Positions 49,180 through 58,499 of a stretch of DNA of 64,000 nucleotides are shown here, piece by piece. The notes beneath the pieces are model-generated. The model saw only the letters and a program-made list of their open reading frames with translations. It had not been told where the DNA came from and made no database searches. Source of the stretch: Dermacentor variabilis (lineage: Eukaryota; Arthropoda; Arachnida; Ixodida; Ixodidae). The DNA is taken from NCBI RefSeq assembly GCF_050947875.1, contig NC_134569.1, positions 38,422,777-38,486,776 of the forward strand, read 5' to 3'. The translations under genes were made by a program, and so were the position numbers. Each line of letters starts with the position of its first letter. The stretch's first letter is position 1.

Positions 49180-49965
49180 ATATCGTGGAAAGATCTTCGT
49201 CATGCTCTGTTAGGATAGGTGTGCCGTCAGATTGTCTCGCGAAAACTTTGTCATTGTACGACCAGAATGTTTTCCATTCATGATCACGTTTTCTGCCTAT
49301 AGCAATTCCAAGGAGCCGTTTTAATGCAAGGTTTTAATGATACCGTTCACACGTATCTTCTAAGAGCTATCAATACCAGCCTCTTTGTTGGAACGACGTG
49401 TTTTCCTTGCTTTGTTCAGCGCAGTGTCACGCTTGGTCTGGAACTTAAACTGTACAATGATGTTCGATGTTTCCGGGTCTTGGGTTGAAACACGATGACA
49501 TACTTCAATATCAGTCTCTCTAATTTCTTCTTTGATGGTTTCCCCGAGTTTTTCGAACAAAGGCACACTTTCATCGTCAGACCTAACAATGCCTTGTATT
49601 TTAAGCTTCTTGCTTCGTATGTATACTACTCCGAGCACACAAACCTCTTTTCATGTTCTCGGGCCCTCGATCCGAGGGCTCGGCATTTTTCTGGAGACAG
49701 TTAATTTTGATTTTCTACTTTGTCTTGCAGATACTTCAGCTCTCAATTTCGCTTTCAGCTCTTCAACTCACGCCTCACCGAACTCGATGCTCTGAATTCG
49801 ATTTTCCTAATTCTACCTTCAGCCCTAGGGTATCATTGCACATGTCCCTTTCCCTTTTCTCGCGACACTGCCTTAGCTGCTCTTTAAACTCTTACTTAGG
49901 CTGAACAAGTTCAGTTTTTATGTTGTGTTTCAGTTTAGCCATTTCCTTCGTCACACTCTATCAAC
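49180..49965 (-). pseudogene. LINE ORF1 protein (CR1/L2-type), decayed
   Basis: The clearest frame (49638-49360) reads KKLKIQGIVRSDDESVPLFE, then ETDIEVCHRVSTQDPETSNI and IVQFKFQTKRDTALNKARK. This matches the RNA-binding core of LINE ORF1 proteins, in which a 'cHR...iivrF' motif follows a coiled coil. Upstream a broken Glu/Lys/Arg-rich section (KEQLRQCREKRERD, VEELKAKLRAEV) is the expected coiled coil. Downstream, ALKRLLGIAIGRKRDHEWK then FWSYNDKVFARQSDG is the usual C-terminal block in another frame. Stops and shifts make it inactive. No ORF2 follows. Confidence 0.7.
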
Positions 49966-50545
49966 AGAAACAATCTGCGACACAGAGAAGAGGAGCACAT
50001 GAACGCAAGACAATATTTGGAAGTAGCGACGACGAACTGTATGTAATAGTAGTAATGAGCTGAAGACCTAAATCTGCAGCAAAAATGCAGACAAGCGCTG
50101 AGACTTGCAGTACATCCGTCGTCGCTGCTGCCACGTCAAGCGAACTGTCGCGAAGCATTCATTTTTGAAGTGACGTTGTCGTCAATGTTGCAGTTAATTG
50201 ACTCAATTAACAGTCGTGCCTGCAGGTACCAGGGAACCCTCGCCGCGCCTGTCACGTCACGCGCACGCGCGTAGGGCGCACTGGTGTTGGCACAACTTGC
50301 AGCTTCTGGAGCACGGAATGTGCAGCAAGAAGGCAGACAAGCGCTCAGCGTTGCAGTAGATACGTCGTCGTTGCTGCCAAGCCGCCGGAGAACCTGAACA
50401 CTCTTTTTGGATAGTTGGATTTTTCAGGCGCATTATCTACTTCCGTCTCAATGCCAGATACTCGCTCTCTTCGCTGCCACTTTGGAAATTTGATGTTTAG
50501 TAGGTCACCACGATGCCCCCAGTATGAAGAAAGGGGCAAGCACAC
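49966..50545 (-). repeat. Upstream region with two related units, possible LINE 5' UTR
   Basis: About 60 bp at 50086-50138 recur at 50321-50380: gcagacaagcgctnagnnttgcagta then tnngtcgtcg(t/c)tgctgcca. They lie 5' of the decayed ORF1. Tandem promoter-bearing monomers are common in LINE 5' UTRs, but that role is inferred from position only. Confidence 0.5.
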
Positions 50546-50577
50546 CGGGCCAACTATTCCTTACTTCGTTTTACATA

Positions 50578-50700
50578 CAGCGAAGCTCTATACCTCTACC
50601 CTTCAAGGAAATTTTTGTGTCGTTAGCGTGGTCAGCAAAAAACTCCCCGTACGTAGGCTTCACCTCCGCCGGGCCAACCCGCGGCGGAGGTGAACGTTAA
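50578..50700 (+). repeat. Dispersed repeat with 77-bp unit family (copy 3)
   Basis: The left flank gcgaagctctatacctctac..ggaaatttttgtgtcgtt matches 39850-39917. Only a shortened core is present (aactccccgtacgtaggc, cacctccgccgggcc). It ends in an inverted pair, cacctccgccgggccaaccc / gcggcggaggtgaacg. Confidence 0.8.
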
Positions 50701-51681
50701 TAATTAACGTTAGAGGCATTTACGCATAACATCTTCTATACCAGTTACACTTTTGCAGCTAGGAAAACCATGCAATTTCTAGGGAATGTACCCGGTCTCG
50801 TAGCCCGTCCGAACAATCGTGTAACACGAGGATCAGAAAAATGTATGATAATGTGTTATAGAACAAATCATTTGTCCGAAATCCTTAGCTACAACGTAAT
50901 GTGTAGTAAAATCAACTTGAGAAATGTATCAGTAAAGATGCGGTACGTTCACGCAGTCAAATGCGCGACATTTTTATCTTTAATAAATTCCACTTGACTG
51001 TCATGAATTCACAGACTCACTTGGGTCTACCTGTTCAGAATATGGGGGGCTCATCACATGTATATTGAAGTCCTATAAGTGTGAGATGTACTTTTTTTAA
51101 TATTTAATGTTGACCTTAATTTTGTACAAGCGCTGCCTTTCGCTGAATTGACTGGGTCGCAGCGCACGGGACCAAGTTTAAGCCCCGTGCTGGTATGATA
51201 AAGTGGTAGCGTTCGCTGCGTTCCGATGAGACAGAAGGAGGCCGCGGCTAGATATTTTGACTCAAGAATTGTCTAGGGTACATGAGTCCCTTCTATGGTG
51301 CCTGCCTCTCGGTGATCGTATGTACAGCTATCTGAGCCATTTAGTCTGGTTATGCGTACGCAGTATTTTTATCATAGCTGTGTTACATTTCATGGATGTT
51401 TCACTATTTCTGTTCATTGCGATTTGGTCAATTACTCAAAAGGAGTTGTGCATACTTACGTGTTTTAATGTGTGCGTAATAAGTACAGGTATGTAGATGT
51501 ATTCTTGTGCTGGGAATCGCGTGTATTTTAGGAATGTCTGACGTGCTTATCTGTACTAAACTAAACGAGCATTTATCTGCACTCATTGTTCTACGTCTTG
51601 CTCATTGGTGTTGTGGCCTGGTGGTGGGCTTCTGACCTCGTCAAGCTGTACTCTTAGAGCTCTCTTACCAGGGTAGCCTTC
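50701..51681. other. Unclassified non-coding stretch
   Basis: Short frames only. No recognised repeat. Confidence 0.4.
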
Positions 51682-51692
51682 AACACTGCACT

Positions 51693-51927
51693 CTAAAAAA
51701 TTTAAATTATGGGGTTTTACGTGCCAAAACCACTTTCTGATTATGAGGCACGCCGTAGTGGAGGACTCCGGAAATTTCGACCACCTGGGGTCCTTTAACG
51801 TGCACCTAAATCTAAGTACACGGGTGTTTTCGCCCCCATCGAAATGCGGCCGTCGTGGCCGGGATTCGATCCCGCGGCCTCGTGCTCAGCAGTTTAACAC
51901 CATAGCCACTGAGCAACCACGGCGGGT
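51693..51927 (-). mobile_element. Full-length Ruka SINE
   Basis: A complete minus-strand copy with the tRNA-like head at 51850-51927 (cggccgggattcgatcccgc, cactgagcaaccacggcggg as written on the plus strand) and the family body. It is flanked by aacactgcact at 51682-51692 and 51928-51938, an 11-bp target-site duplication. Confidence 0.95.
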
Positions 51928-51938
51928 AACACTGCACT

Positions 51939-52249
51939 GTGTGCCCGACGTAAATAAATTTGACTGCCCACGGGATTTCATGCTTTCACGTCTCACATCT
52001 AGCAAAACCTTGTTATGTGCTGTGAAAAGCACGATTGGACTGTCTCAGAAGATTTGGATCGTAAAGGGCGCCTCCATGTGTTATACCAACATTGATTGAT
52101 GTTTACCATTTTTATACGTCTTGTGGGGAATTGTTTCATAATAGTGATTGCACGTAATCGAGACATTTTCATAAGGTAAAGCCCACTGCGACGTGCATTT
52201 GTTTAAACTATATTTCGGTGTAACCATAATCTGCGTCCGAGCTAGCACC
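51939..52249. other. Unclassified stretch
   Basis: Nothing recognised. Confidence 0.35.
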
Positions 52250-52796
52250 CTATGTATGAAGCAACACTGCTATTGCCTCAAGGGATATGCTGATATTTGC
52301 AAGTCTGTATTTGAGTTTCCATCGTATGTATGCGTTTAAAGTAAAAACAATGTAATACGAGTCGCTAGAACACGAGAGACCATCTGAATAAAGAAACATC
52401 AAAGCAAAAGAGTCGCCAGCCTTGTAGCTTGCTAAAATTTCAGCTTTTTCTACACGCGTTTTCTTCCTTTCGTTTTCACTATGTTCCTCGTACTGTTTGG
52501 CAATACGTCGATCGCTCTTCGCTGGACATTCAGCTACTTTGTCTCTTGAAGCTATACTATGTGGTCTAAGATGCGTGTCGAGACAAAATTCCGTTAAGCC
52601 TCTGTTATACGCATATCTTGACCCCCAGTGCGAGAGGCGACAATTCCCATGCAAGAACATTGGCAGTACAAGGAATCTCTGAACATACCTTTCCACCTGT
52701 TGCTTTAAGCCCTGATAGTGTGGCTCATCATAGCTCGACGGCCATTTTGCCAGCACTGCCGCACCGTATTCAACACTGTAATCTAGTTTTACTTAC
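52250..52796 (-). CDS. Unidentified open frame, possible exon or gene fragment
   Basis: The minus strand is open for about 180 codons, but no ATG lies near its start (first codons VKLDYSVEYGAAVLAKWPSS). An acceptor-like ctagattacag precedes TGTTGAATAC inside it. Composition looks coding-like: aromatic, charged and Cys residues are mixed, with segments such as GLKQQVERYVQRFLVLPMFL, GNCRLSHWGSRYAYNRG and SENERKKTRVEKAEILASYK. I recognise no domain, and the last 50 residues look like read-through. It could be a single exon of a host gene, a processed pseudogene piece, part of an unknown transposon protein, or chance. Confidence 0.3.
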
Positions 52797-53225
52797 AAAG
52801 TGACAACAAGGAGTTAACCAACTACGAGACAGCGGTGGTACCTCACTAATGCGAGCAACTTTCCAGAAAGCAAAAGCAATCCAGCCACAACTGTACACAG
52901 GGAATGCGTTCGAACACTGGCAAATCTGTGCAACAACATGAAAAGGCCAGTTATCATTAAATAGCGTATTTTTTTTGCTAAATAATATCTAAATAATGAT
53001 TGTGAAAGTCTAGAGAGGGATTCAGATAGCCACCTCTCCTCTTCAGCCTCAAATAAAGTCAAATAATGAAAAGAAGAAGAAAAAGAATAGAGGGAGGGGG
53101 CGGGCTCTAAAATGCCACAAATGAAAGACGCATAGCGCTCTTCGTCATTATATCCGTCTTAAAGAATAACTGTTTTTACCTACTCACAACCTTCCACCCT
53201 ACGCTTTCTCTTTGTTCGTTGGTTT
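52797..53225. other. Unclassified stretch
   Basis: Nothing recognised up to the CR1-like fragment. Confidence 0.35.
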
Positions 53226-53783
53226 CTTTCTAAGTAAACTAACTAATAACTCTGTCCGCTTCATTCTAGGAAACTACAGTCGTACTGCCAGTATCACTTT
53301 AATGAAAGAGTCCCTACAGCTTGCGTCACTCGCCTGTCGCCGCAAGTTTTCTCGCCTATGTCTCTTCCACAAGATATACTACAGTCCCGCCCTACACAAC
53401 GACCTTACTCTTCCTCCATCATACATTTCCCCTCGTTTCGATCATGCACAAAAGGTGGGAATAATGTCGTGCTTAACGCAAGCATGTTATCAATCATTTG
53501 TACCCCGCACCTCACAGGACTGGAACCAGCTTCCTGGAGCAGTCACGTCCACTGTCCACTATTCGCAGTTTCATAATGTTTTAAACACAAGTGTATTGCA
53601 ATGTAACTAACCAACTATGTAATTATATTTGTTGTCTGTCAATTGCTTGAATTTTTGTTGCTTCCCGCAATTATCTCATCGTTTTAGCTAACATTGTATT
53701 AGCAGAAGAAAAACCTGTATAGTGTCTCCTTTCCCGTATGTTCCACTCCCCTCTGTAATGCCTCTGGCCCTGAGGGTAATACT
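53226..53783 (+). pseudogene. CR1-like LINE, ORF2 C-terminal end
   Basis: The frame ending at 53610 reads ARFILGNYSRTASITLMKES-like sequence, then LASLACRRKFSRLCLFHKIY, PSYISPRFDH and SFVPRTSQDWNQLP. That is the conserved C-terminal tail of CR1-type ORF2, after the RT. A roughly 170-bp 3' UTR leads into an AAAT repeat tail. Upstream RT is absent, so this is a short 5'-truncated copy. Confidence 0.88.
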
Positions 53784-53785
53784 AA

Positions 53786-53824
<39 letters not shown>

Positions 53825-53826
53825 AA
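53784..53826 (+). repeat. (AAAT)n tail of the CR1-like fragment
   Basis: About ten AAAT/ATAA units at the 3' end of the LINE, consistent with a tail expanded after insertion. Confidence 0.93.
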
Positions 53827-54884
53827 TATACCGATCCCCGAGGCAGTATAACAGTCAACTGGGTCGACTTCGGAGAAGGGTGTAGTCAAGATATGGCCAA
53901 TCCTGGAGACTCTGTAATATTAAGCCGTGACTTGGTGGGCGAAGATCTACACTATAACAGGATATCTGTCCTCTCTAGCTTTTACGACGAAGCTGTTACT
54001 TTCCCCACTATCGTGTCCGCGTGTAGAAAAAAATCCCAAAGATAGTTCTCTTCTCCACGGTGGCTTGTCGCGAAGGTCGAGCGGTAGGTGTGATTGCTTT
54101 AACACTTGATCGTCGAATCTGTTGAAGTGGTAAACAGGTATGTTTCACACTTCTCTTTATGTAAACTTCGACGCACTAATGTGTTATTAAACAGTCGCAA
54201 AACGTAGCTTTATCCTGCAACTCATCGCTCCTTTCATATCGAATAATATGAGGCCATGCGAACGTGTTTCAATTTAAGCAGGTGTACACACACACACACA
54301 CAAATAATATTTAACGCACCATGTGTCTCGCTATAACCTTTAAGCGATTAAGTGAGTAAATTCAAGTAAGCTTCGATTAACGTAGACTCCAGCAAGGGAG
54401 GGTCTTAGACTTTTCGCACTTCTTCTTAAGCATGAAATGCTTTTAGCTCCCGTTGTTGGCCGCCTTCAAGTGACCTTAAGCCAAAAGCAGGAGCCGTTTC
54501 CAGGCACTCAAACGAGAACGTCCAGGCAACCAGATAAGACCACATTACATATACTAGTTACTTCCCAAACAAGTTGCAGAAATATTGCTTCCCAGTTCTT
54601 CCTAATGTTTGTTCACGGTAGCATTCAAGCTTTTAACTTCTAGTACGCTCAAGTTTTATTTGTAATTTCCAATAGACGGCGTTCAAAAGGCAGATAAAGG
54701 GCACTGTATACTTCATTGTCATCTTATGGCGCTGAGTGCTCTTTTCAACGCCAGCGGTCCGCGAGTTCCGCGGCGTGTCCGGCATCGTCTGGCGGCGCAC
54801 CGCGAACGGCTGTTTGACCGAGACGAGACTTGCAATGAAATTCTGTCTGCGACAGGAAACTATTGCGTTCATGTTGACCAGTGC
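53827..54884. other. Unclassified non-coding stretch
   Basis: A short CA run (54288-54301). No coding or mobile signal was recognised. Confidence 0.4.
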
Positions 54885-55100
54885 ACAGTGTGGCGTGGTG
54901 CGTTGTGGCGCGGTGTGGTGTCGTTGGGCGTCCCGTAGAGAACCTGCACTACACCCATTTTAAATTTGTATTTAGTATCATCACAAACCAATCTGCTTTG
55001 CCGTAGCTATTTCATGCTTGCATCTATTCTCGATTGTGGGAGAGCCAGAGTTTTTTCCAGAGCGATTACTAGTATTGGCAAATGAAGGTTAACGTAATGA
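54885..55100 (+). repeat. Unclassified dispersed repeat, copy 2
   Basis: Partner of 35850-36035. Shared blocks include gcgtggtgcgttgtggcg, ctacacccattttaaattt, tatcatcacaaaccaatctgct and cgattgtgggagagc. Confidence 0.75.
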
Positions 55101-58100
55101 AGCTGTATCGACCTAGTCGTTTGCCGCATGTTTTTAACTAGTCGAATAAATATCATGTCTGTTTTCGAGTAGCCCGTGCCTAGAATGAGAAATGGTCCAA
55201 TAAGTACGGCAGCTCGATGATCTCAGGTTTCGTAGCACCCATTTTTCCCGGTTACATTACCCTCTAAATGGAAATGCCGGGCTTGATTGGAGTGTCGCAA
55301 CGGCGTTCCGGGGAGCTTATATCTTTCCCGAAATACTAATCTCCTCGTAACCAAGACGGAAATTGCTGCAACATTGCGGTGCTTAGCTTCGTTAACGGTA
55401 AAGAAAAATGATGTAATCGCGTGTAACCTATGAGCGACAAATAAGCTCGCTTCATTCTGAGCGAGTACCAAAATTATGCCGACAGCACTGAATGTCTTTC
55501 GTACGCTATATGAGAAATTATCTCCAGTGTTTATGCATTATGGAAGCATTATTACAGGACGTCATGCATTATCAAAACCTTTTAGTATTACTTCTAAAGC
55601 TTTATCAGCTGCAGTAAATTTTTTGCACATGTTTTCAATTTATACCGCCTAATGCTAACGAACTTCCCTGCGGCATACGTGCTTATCGCTTTACCAGTAG
55701 TATCACGCTTCCTTCTTGGAAAATAGTAACTCTCTCTTAACATACTTTTCAGTTTACTGGCTTCCCTTAAGCTCCTGTCGTCTCCACGCACCACGCCTTA
55801 GTTGACACACCTGAATATGAAGCTAAACAAATTAATGCGGTCGCACACACTACAAAAGCATACCGGCGAACATGCCTCCCAGTGCGCAAGGAAAGCCTTA
55901 GGAGAACAGCGAGAGCCAAAGAGCGAGCAGCAATACGAGCACAACCCACGTGCTCCCGCAAGGCTCGCGGTGAGTTTGCGCTCATGCTGTGGACCTATAT
56001 CATGTTCGTGTGCTCTCCTCTCGCAGTCACCGGGCAGCAGGATTGCAGTCTGCAATGCTGCGGCTGAGGTTACTACTGTTGGATAATCCAAGGAAGCCGA
56101 GCGACGCATTATAACAAGCGCGACGTCGACGCTCACGAGAGCGTCTCAAGAGCCGCGGGCTGTACGAGAGGACCACTTGCGGCTTAAGCCGTGCGCCCAC
56201 GGAGCGACGTGCGCACCATGTAGGACTGGCGTCGTAATCCTCGCGTGAAGGCAAACAACTGCGACTGCTCAGTATGTCTGGCACGCGTACTGTAGCACTT
56301 ATAGTTTGACGCACGTACAAAGGGGCTCTGCCTATATGCAATACACAAGCATAAGTTCAGTATTCCGTGCAAGGAAAGAAAATTGTGCTGAACTCACTAG
56401 CAGTTTTGTGTAGCATTAGCAAAACTTCCGTGGTATGATTTCCGGTGGAAAGATCCGTTACGTGTGCACAGCGAACCCACTTCACGTATTTATTTACATT
56501 CATTATAGCATAGAGATGCGGACAACCGTGGTCTGTTCTCAGTTACCAAGTGTTGAGGGTCAAGGAGCTCAGCTCAGCCAACCTTCTTCGTTCTCTGCTC
56601 TTTCCCTAGTTTCTTCCCAGGAATCGTTTGAATTCCCGTAGAAACAGTAGCAAACAAACAAGTGAAACTTCCACTAAGAATAGGACGCCAAAGTGTACAC
56701 CGTCACTCTATTGGTTAATCTGAGTCTTTCCGCTAATGCTATAGTTGTGCTACGAAATGCACATTTCTTTACCATATTTTTGACGTATCGTTAGTACAGA
56801 GCTTTGTAGACTGCTTACCTCGGGAACGTCGCGCTAAAGTGATTTCAGAAAAACAGGGATAAGATCTCGACATTTCCTTTGTGCCGGCCACCGCGACGTT
56901 CCGGCCCTCGTCTGAACGCAGGAGCTTTTTCTCGATGTGTGATAATTGTTAGCTTCACTCACAAATCGTGCTAGTGCCCGTTCATATCTACGAGTATCTT
57001 CACCATGCGTACACTTCACTTGACTTTATTTTCCTTATATACCCCTGTTGGTGTGTTTTGCATAAGGGGCGCGTTTTACATGGAGTGTCCCAAGAGCATC
57101 TGCTCTGGCTTCCCGCTGATGACGGAAAGAATCGTGTGGGCACGAGAGTTAGTTGAAAGTGATTTCCTTGCTAAATTTCTAAAGCACCATGTCTTGCTTT
57201 CTTTCTTACTTCTCTTTTGATTTCCCGCTAACTTTTCACTTCTTTTTTCTAGAAAGGCCGTAATGTATTTTCTAACTCAATACAATTCTTGGCACATTTT
57301 CCATGGCCTGTACGCATCATACATAGAGGCAAACTAACCCAACAAGCCTCAATAATTACCAGCTATATACTTTTTCATATATCCTACAACTTTTCCCGGC
57401 TTTCTATAATTATTTTTCCCAAAATCCGAATTCTACAATTTGAGTTTTAAACCTGCGAGTTGGTTCTCGCATTTTCACTTTGCATTTCCGCGGATTCTTT
57501 TTCTTTTTGTCTTACAAGCCTAGGTGTAGTCTTTCAGATATATTGAGAGTTGTGTATCAATGGCACATCCTTACTCCCGGAAAACGACAAAATATCATCG
57601 ACCAATATGCAGTATAAAACGTAAAAAACATTAAACACTAATTGAGACGCGATAGATATTTCATTATAAAAGCGAACGTTTCTTTTTCTACGTTCCAAAT
57701 TTTTGCCATAAGTCCGTGCGGCTGAGTGCCTCGCCCAGTATAATGTTTGCGTAATGTTTCAACTCGACTAGGCATTTCCGTCGCATTTAGCACAAGGGTA
57801 ACATACGTTTAAGTCATTTAACATAAGCTATTGCTTCATTTAAAAAATTCAGTCTATTCAGTGCCAAATACATTAGATCGCATCTATTTGAGGTCCCGGG
57901 TCTATCATATAAACCGTGTTCACCACTTTATAAGGTGTCCTTCAGGAGCTCACTTGAGATACGTGCTGCCTCATCGAGGGCGATGGCAGGACGTGCGTCT
58001 AATAAACATAAATGCCTAAGTTAGTGGACGCAATACGAGCCGTCGACGTAGCACGATTCGCCGTGCAACGCACGTGTAATGTGGAGGTTGCGGTTTAGGC

Positions 58101-58309
58101 TTCCACCGGCGGCAGATTATCTTTTAGTCTACTTTCATTTCCGTTTTCTTTCGTATTTTCTAATTTCGACCGCAGCTAATTTCCCTGGTGCTTCCTTTGA
58201 CTTAAATGTCTCATGGCTTTATGTGGTCTTCATTAGCAAAAATCGAGCCCCTCGGTATCCCTTCTCCTCTCGTTTGTATAAATATTGTAAAGGCGTTTAT
58301 TAGGCACAG
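55101..58309. other. Unclassified stretch, longest without a recognised repeat
   Basis: It has a GC-richer section at 55860-56230 where several frames overlap on both strands, and AT-rich flanks. None of the frames (all under 115 codons) shows a domain, and no splice-linked exon set is apparent. If the window holds a host exon, this stretch and 52.2-52.8 kb are where I would look first. Confidence 0.4.
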
Positions 58310-58469
58310 TGGTGGCAGCGGATGCTGCACAGTGAAGTGCTGGCGGACCAACTCAGCGCTCTCCAGAGGGCCTGTGTGACGGCAGAGGGGCTGGGCCTCT
58401 CTGTCCCGACGTGGGAGCTGCCCGCATCAGTCCCAGATTGATCCCTCAGCACCTAAATAAAGTTCTTCA
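58310..58469 (+). pseudogene. LINE 3' end, same family as 12660-13033
   Basis: The frame reads LADQLSALQRACVTAEGLGL then SVPTWELP, matching AQLEAVQRAPAVAEGL at 12.9 kb. It is followed by a near-identical cacctaaataaagtt 3' end. Only the last 50 or so codons and the 3' UTR are present. Confidence 0.75.
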
Positions 58470-58489
58470 TACCATACCATACCATACCG
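58470..58489 (+). repeat. (CCATA)n LINE tail
   Basis: Four accat units directly after the AATAAA-like signal. The sister copy at 13034 has a CACT tail instead. Confidence 0.85.
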
Positions 58490-58499
58490 GCGTTTGGGA

